Assembly: GCF_021917145.1 (NCBI RefSeq)
Contig: NC_061081.1
Span: 2,572,058-2,636,057, forward strand
DNA length: 64,000 bases
Direction: 5' to 3'
Source: Hypomesus transpacificus
Lineage: Eukaryota; Chordata; Actinopteri; Osmeriformes; Osmeridae
Shown: piece by piece, positions 11,929-23,086 of the stretch
Layout: each line of letters begins with the position of its first letter
How positions within the stretch are numbered: the first letter of the stretch is position 1
Notes under the pieces: model-generated
Told to the model about the DNA's origin: nothing
Database searches by the model: none
What the model saw: the letters and a program-made list of their open reading frames with translations, nothing else
Program-made: the position numbers and the translations under genes

Positions 11929-14900
11929 GCAGGAGAGCCTGCACTACAGCAGGGAGGAGCTGCACAGGTACACACACACACACACACACCTGCAGGAGAG
12001 CCTGCACTACAGCAGGGAGGAGCTGCACAGGTACACACACACACACACACCTGCAGAACACACACCTGCAGGAGAGCCTAGCGACACTGTCGTATCATCG
12101 TCCCGATCTCACCATGCAACATGAAACGACACGCGCTTACACCCAATTAGAAGATACTCTCATCATAATGACTGTGGCATTACAGTCTTTACATCTTCAT
12201 TATCATCATTACCATGGCAGTCAAAGGGGAACCATATGTGTAATAGAGGCACACACACACACACACACACAGTAGTGAGGACCTGTGACCTGGGCCCCAG
12301 TGACACAGTTGAGTGGGGTGGACACCTGACACCAGGAGGCTGGTGTTCGGTGATATCTCTTCTCCTCTCCCTTTCCTGTGTGTGTGTGTGTGTTGATGGT
12401 TACTGGAATGGTATGTGTGTGTGTGTGTGTGTGTGTGAGTGACTTGTGAGGTGATGTCACATGGATGTTGATGTGTACCCTTCCCCCCCCCCCTCCCCCC
12501 AGGCTGCAGTGTGAGGTGAAGCACCAGAGGCAGCAGCTCTCAGACAGCCAGAACCTCCTGCAGTCTCTACGCGTGGAGCTGCAGGTCTACGAGAAGATCA
12601 AGACTGGAACTCACACAGGTACACACACTAGCCCTGTGTCACAGAGAGTACTAGTATCAGTACAAGTTAGTCTTGGTCCTGAGATTCCCATGGGGGCTTT
12701 GACCCATTTTCCTTTCCTGCAGAGTCTCTTCAGGAAGCTCAGGGTCCTGGCCCTGGTCCTGGCCCTGGTCCTGTACCGCTGGACCTGGGGGAGCTGCTGA
12801 GGGAGATGCGTCACCTGCGCGTGCAGCTGGAGAGGAGCATCCACACCAACACGGCTCTGAGACGGAGGCTGGAGGAGCAGCTCCACTCAGGGCCCAGCAG
12901 AGACACCATCAACATCAACTACCTGCTCTCCACGCCAGGTACACACACACACACACGCGTGTTCATATACACAGACACACACGCTCTGATGTATACATAG
13001 ACTGATGAGTGTTGTTGGTAGTGTTGACCGTGTGTGTGTGTGTGTTCCAGAGGACGGAGGCAGGTCTCCAGGTCGTGACCCTCTCCACCACTCCTCCCAC
13101 TCTCACCATGACCCCGCCTCTGATCACCATGGTAACCAAGACCCAGCAAGACTCAAGTCTACGACGGCTGGAAGGTTAATGTCATATACAGAGTCAAAGG
13201 TGAGTTTGGTCTAACGCGTGTGTGTTTCTGTGTGCTCGTGTGTGTGTGCGTGTTTCTGTGTGTGTGTCCAGACGCTAAGCGCCAGCCCCGGTCGGAGCAG
13301 GACGGCGAGTCCCAGGGCAGCTCCGGAGGGGAGGGCGTCCCGAGCCCCCCGTCCCGCCTGGTGCCGGGTCACCGTTTGTGGGCGAGCCGCGGCGGGCGCC
13401 ACGTGCTGGGCCTGACGGAGGACCACAGCGCCCTGCGCAGGCACATCGCCCAGGCCCGCCGGCTCGCACGCAGCATGGACACACTGCAGCAGCAGGGCCA
13501 GGAGAACAGGGTAAACACACACACACACCAGTGTTGTAGGCTGTGTTCAAAAAGTGAAGGTGTGCTAAAAGGTGTTAAGGTGTGTCAATAAGACTGTGTG
13601 TGTGTCCAGGCTCCAGAGGCTGGGCAGCAGGTGTCCGGCCTGTGCGGCGGCAGCGTGAGCACCATGCAGCAGGTCCTGGAGGAGGCAGGCAGGCTGCTCA
13701 AGCTCTACTGGAGGGTCTCCCTGCCTGCCTGCCCCCCCACAGGGGAGGAGGGCTCCTTCAACCACCAGCAGGTAGGAACACACACACACACTGGACAGGA
13801 GAACATGGACACACACACACACAGGAGAACATGGACACACACACATTGGACTAAGTCCTTGGTGACTGGGCACCCAGACACATGTAGTGCTGTACGCGCA
13901 CACACACACACCCTAGACACGACCACGTCGACTCCCCTTCGCAGCACACACACACACACACACACTGTGCCCCGAGTCATCTGAAGCAGCTAGGTCCCCA
14001 AGCCCCATCTCTCTCTGTCACCGGTGACCCACGGTGTCCCCAAGGAGCACTGTGAAACATGAACCGCTGTTTGCGGTCGGTGGTCTGCCACAGGTGGTTA
14101 GACTGGGAACGAAATAAATGCCTGGTCTCTCCCTCGCTGATGTATTTGGCTCTTCTTGCCTTCCTCTTTCCTTCCTTCCTTCCCCCCCCCCCCCCCCGTC
14201 AGGAGGAGCTCCTGCAGAGTGAGGTGGCCCGCCTGAAGGCCCGGCTGTCCCAGCAGGAGAGGATGCTGAACGGGGCGGTGAAACGTCTCCGCTCCACCAA
14301 CCAGCTGAAGGAGGGCATGGAGAGGGTCATCATAGACCAGCGTACGTCCTCACCTGACCTCACAGACGAGCACGCCTCTGACCAGCCCCTTTACGTAGCA
14401 GTCATACACATTCAACATGTACATTTTTCTTGTAGCCATTGATGGATTATCCCAACCAGTAAGACCTTACATGCATAGTGTACTGACAGAAGTGGGTCGT
14501 CAGATCTGAGACTGAGTGGGTCAGGTCAGCGTAGTGACACGCCCCCTTTTCTGTGTTTTGTGAATCCAGTGGCGCTGACCCACGGAGTTCTGAAGAAGGC
14601 CCGGGGGAACCTGGAGGTGAGTCCTCGAACCTGCAGCTGTGACCTGGTCCAACACTTAGTCCAACCACTAACCCTGTCTGCCTCAGGGAAGGTTCTTCTG
14701 TAATAACCCTCCATCTGCTGCCGTCTCTTATCCCTCTCTCTTCTTCCTTGTTCATATGGGTCAAATGTCAGACAAATTATTACACCCTCTTTGGCCTGAA
14801 GGGTCAGTCTGGAGGCCCAGAGGAAGGTTAGTGTGTGTTTGTGTGTGTGCACGAGGCACAGGGCTTCAGTGTTAAGTCATCCTGCATGACTCGTATTATT

Positions 14901-15492
14901 TTTAGTACGCTAACTTTTGGTTTCCTCCAAAGGTTGTTGAATTTATCTGGAAAAGGTGTTCTCGTGGAATGCTTTCGCATGAAATGGTTTTCAAACCTCC
15001 AGGCCCAAATGCATGCTGGGACCTAAACCTCTTCAGCTTTGATGTTCCTAGGCTGGGCGGTTGATGTTAGCATGAATTGACCATTGCCCATAAATCCATT
15101 CCCTGTTCATTCACCCTTTGTCCAGATATTGTGACCAAAAGGCTGTTATTGACAGTTGCTGGTTTTCAAAGTAACCCTTTTATTTAATCGAAAAACTGCA
15201 TGGATCAGACAAACCTGTTGGCTAAAAAGATTTGTTTTGCGAGGTTTATCTAAACCCTGACATTTGTGTGTGTGTTTGTGTGTTTAATGCTGTTTTATCT
15301 ACATTGATGTGATTATCCTTTTCTTCTTCTCCTTCAGGAGGTGCCAGTCAGTGGTCAGTAGAACTCAGAGCGGCAGGAGCCCCTCAACAGGAAGTGACTG
15401 TCCAGCTTCCTGTTCGGAGCCCCCCCGGAGACAGACACTCTGAATGCTCGGAGGAGAGGAACAGCGACGCCTCCTCCCACTGTAGCTACTAG
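1174..15492 (+). CDS. pde4dip/cdk5rap2: CDK5RAP2/myomegalin (PDE4DIP)-family centrosomal and Golgi coiled-coil scaffold, 3' part
   Basis: This family recruits gamma-tubulin complexes and pericentrin/AKAP9 to centrosomes and Golgi. About 25 exons are in the window and the 5' part lies upstream. Exons: 1174-1326, 1857-1955, about 2143-2267, 2412-2850, a 1.6-kb exon 2951-4545, about 5182-5294, 5763-5911, 6540-6927, 7245-7477, 7968-8019, 8404-8598, 9020-9208, 10366-10712, 10912-11037, 11302-11418, 11581-11770, 12503-12617, 12721-12938, 13051-13130, 13271-13510, 13610-13769, 14203-14340, 14570-14613, 14770-14826 and 15338-15492. Most of the product is heptad-rich coiled coil. Diagnostic blocks are VQVDQQDLGYETSGKSE, EIRALRQRLEETIHTNDRLR, GHRLWASRGGRHVLGLTEDH and a CM2-like segment EEAGRLLKLYWRVSLP. 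The end reads ...SDASSHCSY-stop, in phase with the preceding exons. CDK5RAP2 and PDE4DIP are paralogues sharing these blocks; I lean to PDE4DIP but cannot settle it by eye. Confidence 0.8.
4656..4771. mobile_element. Short palindromic MITE-like element
   Basis: Two arms of about 30 bases are inverted copies of each other: GTTTCCCAGATATGGATTAC at the left and, on the other strand, GTTTCCCAGACCTGGATTTA at the right. Both run into GCCTAGTCCT and are separated by an A/T-rich loop. The hairpin lies in the intron after exon 2951-4545 of the scaffold gene. Size and structure fit a non-autonomous DNA transposon or a fold-back SINE-like element; the family was not identified and no target duplication was established. 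Confidence 0.6.
5993..6371. mobile_element. Non-autonomous DNA transposon (MITE) with TA target duplication
   Basis: The left end CCGTATTTCTTTGATTGAAC and the right end read on the other strand, CCGTATTTCTTCGAATAAAC, match at 19 of the first 22 positions and are flanked by TA on both sides (5991-5992 and 6372-6373). Just inside the left end the unit CCGCCCTCCAATAAA(T/C)G is repeated about four times in tandem. The element has no coding capacity at 379 bases. It lies in the intron between scaffold-gene exons 5763-5911 and 6540-6927. The superfamily is not certain; a TA duplication fits Tc1/mariner-like elements. Confidence 0.75.
7527..7611 (+). repeat. 20-bp tandem repeat
   Basis: A 20-base unit, GGGGTAGTATAGACATAACA with one variant copy, is repeated about four times just inside the intron that follows scaffold-gene exon 7245-7477. 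A shorter related pair (AGGTAGCACGGAA) lies immediately upstream at about 7477-7520. No function is evident. Confidence 0.8.
9780..9925 (+). repeat. G/GA-rich microsatellite
   Basis: A purine-only stretch includes runs of about 21 and 10 guanines separated by GAGAGA tracts. It lies in the large intron between scaffold-gene exons 9020-9208 and 10366-10712 and is the source of several repeat-derived open frames. Confidence 0.9.
10030..10712 (+). promoter_or_regulatory. Candidate internal promoter and alternative first exon of the scaffold gene
   Basis: An ATG at 10196 opens a frame (MDKEEDHQTEKQEEVSLRRW...) that runs without a stop straight across the canonical acceptor at about 10365 into the conserved exon GVKDSNGDLATSSE, and reaches the donor at 10712 in the correct phase (517 bases, phase 1). 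The frame is hydrophilic and protein-like rather than repeat-derived. This is what an alternative first exon of a short isoform would look like, and the family is known for many promoters and isoforms. No TATA box was found. Chance openness over about 170 bases is possible. Confidence 0.4.
11038..13609 (+). other. Cluster of introns with (AC)n at the 5' end and (GT)n at the 3' end
   Basis: Four introns of the scaffold gene carry both halves. They are 11038-11301 (starts GTACACACACACAC, ends in TG repeats then CCAG), 11419-11580 (AC repeats from the seventh base, ends GCGTGTGTGTCCCAG), 12939-13050 (starts GTACACACACACAC, ends GTGTGTGTGTGTTCCAG) and 13511-13609 (starts GTAAACACACACAC, ends TGTGTGTGTCCAG). 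The intron ending at 10911 has only the GT half and the one starting at 13770 only the AC half. In the transcript the two halves are complementary and could pair. Similar (AC)m/(GU)n introns have been described in zebrafish, as far as I recall, as able to splice with reduced need for the U2AF large subunit. Confidence 0.85.
11728..12080 (+). repeat. Tandem array of an exon tail with its splice donor and (CA)n
   Basis: The last 42 bases of exon 11581-11770 (encoding LQESLHYSREELHR) and the following GTAC plus (AC)n are repeated. The exonic copy is followed by four more, starting near 11789, 11852, 11926 and 11988, and then by a truncated copy near 12066. Every full copy keeps the donor CACAG|GTAC. 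The copies differ mainly in the number of AC units, so spacing between donors varies. The first donor is the natural exon end; the others lie in the following intron and are potential alternative donors. Confidence 0.9.
14030..14120. repeat. Degenerate copy of a palindromic dispersed repeat arm
   Basis: The stretch reading ATGAACCGCTGTTTGCGG, then GGTCTGCCACAGGTGGTTAG, is a diverged relative of the arm at 27165-27235 (ATGAACCATTGTTTGTCTG, GGTCTCTCACAGGTGTTTAG). It lies in the intron before scaffold-gene exon 14203-14340. It appears to be an old fragment of the same element family. Confidence 0.6.
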
Positions 15493-16137
15493 ACCACACA
15501 CGGCTTTTAATGCTACCTAATGGCCCCGCCCCTTTCCCCTGCTGTAGTACTGTCTTATTGGTTCTCTTTGAAATATGCAAATTATATATTTGGGAGGTTG
15601 TACTGTATTCCAGGCACATCTACCTAATATCAGACCTATTTTTTGGTACGCAGGTTGTAAAAGATTATTTTTATTATGTAACAGGCTATTTTGTCCGGCT
15701 CTTGTAAATATGACATTTTGACATATTTTATTTCTTTAATAATTTTCCTTTATCCTTTTTATATGACCGATTGAGGAGAGATGTCTTATCAGTTGTTCCT
15801 TCCAAGTTGTACCTGTAAACTTACTGTACTTTACTCCTGGGCTATTGTATGTTCTATGTTCTGAGTTCAAATTCAAAAAGAAAGTAAATTGTTGCTTTTG
15901 AACCCGTGCTCATTCAAATTGTTTAAACCACCCGTTCATACCTCAACATGTTGCTCAAAAGGATGGCTGCTAGTAGCGACCATAGTAATCTCCTAAAGAC
16001 ACACTGTAATATATACTTATATACTTATACATACTTTAATGACAAAATACATACACTAATAGTAGTATGTAAACTATGGCACTGCACAAACAATTCAAGC
16101 AAGTACGATACTACACTGTTACTTCTACAAAAGCTCC

Positions 16138-16143
16138 TTTATT
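16138..16143 (-). terminator. Polyadenylation signal, probably nup188
   Basis: AATAAA on the minus strand (TTTATT on plus), about 1.19 kb downstream of the nup188 stop codon. It lies 22 bases to the left of the plus-strand AATAAA at 16165-16170, so the two convergent transcripts probably overlap. Confidence 0.5.
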
Positions 16144-16164
16144 ATCATATAAACGTGTTTTTTC

Positions 16165-16170
16165 AATAAA
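16165..16170 (+). terminator. Polyadenylation signal, probably the CDK5RAP2/PDE4DIP-family gene
   Basis: First canonical AATAAA on the plus strand after the stop at 15492, followed by a G-rich stretch. It would give a 3' untranslated region of about 0.7 kb. Confidence 0.5.
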
Positions 16171-17331
16171 GGGAGGGGGTATACATCTTGACCACTATGT
16201 CACGTATAAACAGCTGGAAAGGAGTCGATTGTATCGTATAACAGGTGGAAGCGAGGAGTTTGTAAAATTGCAGAAAAACATCACAGCACAAAAAGAGAAT
16301 GTTTAAAAATAGAGTTGAATATATAGCAAAAGTATACCCCCCGTCCGGACATTCTCAAAGTCACGGGAGCGAGATGTAGCAAACCGATTCAGAATACAGA
16401 GTAACTACCAGTACTGACTTCCTACGGTAAGCTTGTCAACTATCCTGACAGGTCACTGGTACATAACATGTATCATGTAAATGTGGTTCATGTGCCCTTC
16501 ACAGGATAACCATCCTACATGCTTAGTTTCCTCTGCTTGGCACCACATGAGGGAAGTCGAGGTCGACCTATAAAACTAGGTCTGTGAAGAGTCAAAAACA
16601 CATTCGATAGCACCCAGATCTTTTACAACTCAACTCAAAAGACCGGTTCCCTTATAGACTCCCACATGTGAAGTTTGCTAGGTTTCACTTCTGGATGCTG
16701 GATGCCGACTCGGCCTTGTAGACATCGACTCGACCTACTGAAGATTTTGGTCTGCGTGCATGGAGCCTCAGAGAGGAACCACTGGAGCTTCAGAGATCAG
16801 GGTCTATTCATTTACTAGCCCAGCTGAGCTCTATCTCAAGTCCCCACGCCAATACAATGTTTGTTTGGCAAAATCGAATCAATTAAACATCCTCATAAGG
16901 TGGCCTGTATACTGGCACCCAATAAGTGAGCAGGAACACAAACAAGTAACCAATCGCTGTGCAGGCACTCAAACCGGTAGCCAGTCACAGAGCCTGGATT
17001 TACGGCGCATTCAAATATCCGGTTCGATGGAGACAGTAGCACCATGTTTATGTTAGCACTTGGAAGTTCTTCGTTGTACACATTATTACAATGCTTCACC
17101 CATTGAAAGAATTGAGGAGGCAAGTGTCACCGCTCTGCCTGTACTTTGGCTCACCCAGGAACGGAGCTACACATCAAGACACCCGTCGAGCCCTGTGTCT
17201 CAGCTTTGAATTCTACATCCTCACCTTTTTTTACCCTTTTTAAATACCCTTTCACCCCACCAACTTGTCCTTGCTCCTGTGTGGTCCTTGTATCCGTTTG
17301 TTCCTGGTTCTTCGGCCTCTCCGGGCGGCTC

Positions 17332-20300
17332 TCATCCCTGAACGTGTCTGACGAAGGCCTGCACCAGCTGGATGAATGGCTCCTGGCCCTCCTGGCTGGC
17401 CTTGGAGCCCGAGGTGGAGGGCTTGGTCTGGGGGGAGGGCAGCATGCTGCCGGCCGGGGAAGAGGGGGAGCCCCGCCGAAAGTGGCGGGCCAGGCTGGAC
17501 AGCAGGGTGCTCTGAGGGGGAGGAGGGAGGGAGGGAGGTGGATACATGTTGAGCACAATGTTCCTTTAAGCGTAAATGTGACGCGAACGGGACGACGCCG
17601 TGGCTGAACGTCTGATAGGGTACAAGAGAGCCGACGATTTAGAAAAAAAAGTTTAGAGCAGAGAAGAGGTTTTAAAACAGGGTGAGAAAGAAAGAGGGGG
17701 GGAGAGGAGAAACGAGGGAGGGGGGGGGAGAGGGAGGGAGACGCACCAGCTCAGAGCTCAGCTCCTGCTTCTGCCTCTGCTTGTCCCTGGGGGGGGTGCT
17801 GGGATCTTTCAGACAGCGCACCGCCTGGGAGATCAACACGTAGAAGCAGTTCTCCATGGTGAACATCAGCAGGGACCTGGACACACACACGCACACACAC
17901 ACAGAAAGAGTTACATAGACGTTCCTTAGCTATAAGGCAGCTTTATATTCCTGTGAGCCCCTGTCTTCTCCAGCTCCTTACTTCAGGGCCTGGACCTCCT
18001 CAGACGAGACCAGGAACGCCACACTCAGGGAGGCCGGCTCCTTCTTCTCCACCTGAACACACACACAGACACACCCACACACATACACACACAGTTAGCT
18101 ACTCCACAACAGGACCCTCCCTGAGCACACAGTGGAACAGAGTCGACGGCCGCACACAACAAGGATGTGGAGGCGCTGGAACAACTACCTCTCCCAGCAT
18201 GCTTAGCGCCACGTTGATGGTGGCCAGCAGGGTTCCGAAGGAGGGCGCCACGTCCGAGTCGAAGGCCGGGTTGGTGAAGCTGAAGACGAAGAGAGTCCGG
18301 TACTCTGCCAGGTCCATACACTGGAGGAAGGAGGGAGTCACAGAGAGATGAGGGGAGGGAGGGTCAACCAGGGACTCACAGCAAAAAGAGATCTGAAAGC
18401 CAGCCAGGGGCCCAGCTCCGGGTGCAGCAGGTGCTGTCGAGGGCCCGGGGAGGTGCTCACCTGGTCCAGCAGGATCTGACAGCAGTCGGGGGTGAAGCGC
18501 TGCAGGGTGGCCAGGGTCTTGGACAGGATCTTCAGCAGGCTGCACTGCACTGCCAGCACGGCCTTCTGCTCCACCTCCTCCCTCTCCCCTGCGGCTCCTC
18601 CCCCGGCGGCTGGCTTGGAGGGGGTCTGGGGCGCACGCTGGGGTCGGGGGAGGGAGTTGGGGGGGAGCGCCTCGCCGTTCTTTGCCTGCCAGTGGGGAGG
18701 TGGTGACCTTTTACAATCTGAACTCATTCACACAGCCAAGTAGGCCGCTTGTATCATGTTTGTGTTGAGTATTTCAAAACCTCAATTATAACTGTTCCTT
18801 TATGACGCATGTGCGTGTCAGTTAGGTGAGTGTGGAAGTCTTGGTGTGTGTGTGTGTTGACCTGGAGGTAGTGATGCAGCATCTTCTTGCTGTGGAGGAG
18901 GTAGGTGCAGGTCTGACACAGGTAGCACAGGTTCACCTGAGGAGACACGCACAATGAAACATGAAGAGGGAGGCTCCTTTGGTATGGGGGTGTGTGTGTG
19001 TGTTTGTAGACCTGTGTAAGTGTGTGTGCGCCCCTCACCTGGATGTCCAGCAGCAGCTTGGGCAGGTGGAACTGCCACTCCTTAGAGAAGCTGGACAGCT
19101 GCAGCAGGAAGCCCACCGTGTGGTCAGCCTCGTCCAGACACACCAGGCTCTGCACCGTACGCACCGCGTTCAGACACTGGGGGGGGGGAGGGAGGGGCTT
19201 GTTTAGACTCAATGTGGAATTTGACATGTGAATCCTCAGGTGACACAAACACACACACACACACCTGCAGGATGCGCTCCTGGTGGACTCCCAGGAAGTC
19301 GAGAGCCTCGTTGATGAAGTTGTAGCGCAGGGTCTTCAGCAGGCTCTCCATCAGAGACATGCAGAGACGATACACACCTGGCCAGCAGGGGGCGTCCTGG
19401 GGCTTACGGGAGAACGCCTGAGAAAACACACACACACGCATTGAGACACACACACCAAAATGTGAAACGAATCATCAGGAGGTGAGCTGGTCGCGGTGTT
19501 CACCTGGGAGGCTCCATTGGAGTGGACTTCGTAGACGCTGAGGAGAGGCAGGCAGATACTCTGGATGACTCCTGCTCCAGCCACCGCTGCTGCGCCCTGC
19601 ATGACCACACACACACACACATCTCAGGGACCAGCCAGTAATGGTTGCATTTGTGTGTGTGTATGTGCCGTGAGTGTACCTGTGGAGTGTGTGTCTGTAC
19701 CCGTGGCATGTGTGTGTGTGTGTTTTTGACGTGTCCCTCTCCCCTACCTGGGGCGTGCGGGCCAGCGTGAGCAGCAGGTGCAGCACAGCCTCAGTGAAGT
19801 ACAGGTTCTGTTTGCAGCGCAGGCTCAGTTCCAGAGCACTGAGGACAGAGGGCAGAACCGGAACCTTCCTCAGCACCAGAACCCAGTGTTCCCCGTCCTC
19901 GTCCACGCGACACAGCTCCTTGGCCAGGTGGAGCGCGAGCACACACACCTGACAGAGAGACAGACGGAGACAGAACATGAGGGAGATCAATTCAAACTCA
20001 ATCGAATGGTATTCTCCTTCCGTCCTGGTTCAGACCCCGCCCCTCCCTCACCCCGTCTCTCTGGTCCTTCTGCAGGCTGCGGGGGTTGTCCGTCTCCATG
20101 CTGTCCCTGTCCTCCAGCCCCTCCCCCAGCGTGGCCACGTGACGCGTGCTGTCAATCAAGGCCAGCGCCTCGTCCTGCACCGTCTCGCACACGCACAGCA
20201 GCAGCTGGGGCAGCTGGGAAATCTCTCCACCTGGGGGCAGAGGGACAGGCAGGTTGAAGCGCGCGCACACACACACACACACGCACGCACACACGAGTGG

Positions 20301-23031
20301 TTAAACAAGAACACACACACTACCATCCAACCCCACACAGGGTAATCACCACACACACACGGACCCACCGTTGAGCCCCTGTATCTGCAGGACAGATATG
20401 AGGGCAGAGAACACCTTGGCCTTGGTCCTCTCCACCAGGTGCTGGTCGGCCTGCAGGACACTCTCCAGGATCAGGGACAGGGGCGACAGCACGTCTGGGG
20501 CCCCCGCCACCAGACTGGGGGGGGGGAGGGTGATGAAGAAGGGTGAGGGGTTAGTTTCCCACTATCAGAAGATGATGATTCAGTTTTTGCTTTATATATG
20601 TGTGGGTCTTCCATTTTATGCATTAGAAGTATTAGTTGTATGACATGTTTTATAATAGTGTGTATGGATGCATTGTATAAAAAGAAGAATGAAGATATAT
20701 TTGGGGAAGTTATGGTTGGTGAAAAGCCTTGAAAGAAAGGGCATTACGCTGGCCCACAGAACCCATCTGGTGTAGGAGCAGGTGTTAGGGATGTGTGCTG
20801 TTTGGAACACAGTAGACCAACACAGCTCTGTGTGCTGTGACAGGTGGAACAACTGTCCTGGAATATCCTCGTTTGTGCAAGCCTCTTTCAAGGCTTTTCA
20901 CAAATCCCAACATACCACAAACCTCTTTCCTTTCTTCTTCCGTATGTATGGCAAGCTTGTTCTACAATGTACCGCTAATGAAACTGGCTTCAGGTTTAAA
21001 CCACCATCAGTTCTAAAAGTCACACGAATCGCGTGACGATTCTAGGCATCGTCAGCGAATGACTTCACCGCTCATCTCTCGCCAGCATCGAAAAATCCCA
21101 ATCAAACCCCAACTCTGGCTCCCATACTCCATGCATGCCCTGCCTCTCCAGTCAGGTGGGGTTTACCTTCTCCACTGCTTGAGCAGGATGAGGAGCAGGG
21201 TGGCCATCATGGAGCCCAGTCGCAGACAGGGCACGGAGGAGGGCACCAGGAGCTGGGAGAGACACACATTTTACTGATACTGGAGCAGCGAGGGAGGGAG
21301 GAAGGCTAGGAGGGAGGGAGGGAGGGAGGGAGACTAGGACTTTACTATGGAGCCAAGGACGGATAGAGTAAGAGAGGGAGAAAGAGAGAGGGAGAGAAAG
21401 AAATACTTTTTTTTTTTAAGTCATGGAGTTGAGAGAGTGAGATGAGGAACTGGATGATGGCGCGTCGCCGTGACAACTCACAGCAGCCTTGGTGGCGTCC
21501 AGGACGTCCATGAAGAGCTTGAGTTTGGTGGAGTCGTCTGTCAGCTGCATCACGTCTGACTGGACAACACAGCAGCCAATCAGAGCACTGGCCAGTCAGA
21601 GCACTGCTCTACGCTTGGGGACCATTCGGAACCAGAAATAGTGGCAAGCGCATCCAAACTACTACTGATCATCGTCTGTCAACGAAGCTTTTCAATTCTG
21701 TCAACAGACTACAATATCATATTTGCTACATACATGCTATATACATACATACATGCTATATACATTTGTCTAGATACATTTTTATGTATGTTTATGTATT
21801 CTATAACTGTCAAACCTGTACACGTGAGAGAAAGAGAGCAGTGAGTGAAGAGAGGAAGCCCCGTGTGAGTGTGGATGAGAGAGAAAGAGAGAGCGAGAGA
21901 GCATGTATGTGTATGAGAGAGAGAGCATGTCTGTGTATGAGAGAGAGAGCATGTCTGTGTGTGAGAGAGAGAGAGCACTGAGTAAGAAAGACAAAGCAGA
22001 GTGTGTGTCTCTGTGTGTGTGTGTGTGTGTCAGAGCCGTACGTGGCTGGTGGACAGTATGAGCAGCATGCGCCAGGCTGAGATGAGCATCTGGATCTCTG
22101 AGAAGGCCCGCCCCCCCTCCTCCTCCGTCTCGGCCACCTGCACCACCAGGGACTTGACGTACTGAGACCAGAACTCATAGCGCCGCCCGCTGGACAGCTT
22201 CTGCAGTGCGTCTTTCAGAGACTGCTCCAGGGAGCCACTGGAACAACAGCAACATAGAAATATACCATTCTTATCAAAAACTGTACAGGGATCAATTACG
22301 GCGAGAAAATATTATTTAGTCAAGTGCTCAAACCACTGCTAAAAACGGCCTCGTTTACCAGGCATATACTCATTGGAATCTCGAAGATTCAGTGTGATTC
22401 ATGAACACAAACACAACAGTGATCCAGACAGGAAGTGAAGCAGTGGTATCCATGTTTGATTCCTTTACCTGACGACGTAGTAGATTTCCAGCCCGATGAT
22501 CTTCATGACAAAGGCACACGTCTCCAGCACGCAGGGCTGGGTGAGAAGGGGAGAGTCAGATATCCCCGCTCAGATCGCTACTGTGATATTTATAATGATC
22601 TCTAGGTGTGCGTGTGTCAGGTTCCTCACCTCCGTGCTGTCGGAGGGGGGGGGGGAGCGATGCAAAGAGGGGGGTGGTCAGGTTCTCCCAAAACTTCTCT
22701 CTGTAGATAGAAAAACTTTACACATTACAAAAAATGTTCATCTATCGATGGTCGCAATTTTTATACTAAAAGAAGTTGCTTAAGTGTGACCGTGGCCTTA
22801 CATGTGTGTGTGTGTGTGTGTGCTGGTGTCTTACTTGGTGCGCAAGACGGAGATGGCGCTGTCGCGGCGGTCCTGCCAGAGGGCGTGCAGGAAGGCCATG
22901 GCCGCTCGCTGTAGCAGGGGGGGGCACCAGTACTGCCCCCGCTGGCCAGAGTCGATCAGGTCCAGAACCACCTGCAGACAGCTCCACTCTCCCAGCAGGA
23001 ACTCCTGGGGACGGGGGGAGGGAGGAGAAGA

Positions 23032-23086
<55 letters not shown>

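Larger units (their letters stand above)
15493..17331. other. Convergent 3' untranslated regions of the scaffold gene (+) and nup188 (-)
   Basis: No coding exon was seen. Downstream of the scaffold-gene stop (15490-15492) the first canonical plus-strand AATAAA is at 16165-16170. Downstream of the nup188 stop (17332-17334) the clearest minus-strand AATAAA reads as TTTATT at 16138-16143. The two transcripts would therefore overlap tail to tail by tens of bases if both signals are used. Weaker variants (for example AATAAT near 15740) may end the plus transcript earlier. Confidence 0.55.

Noticed and set aside
11274-12275. 333-codon open frame full of THTHTH and CRRACTTAGRSC repeats
   Set aside because: It joins two real exons through an intron and the exon-tail array in the wrong frame; the THTH parts are (AC)n.
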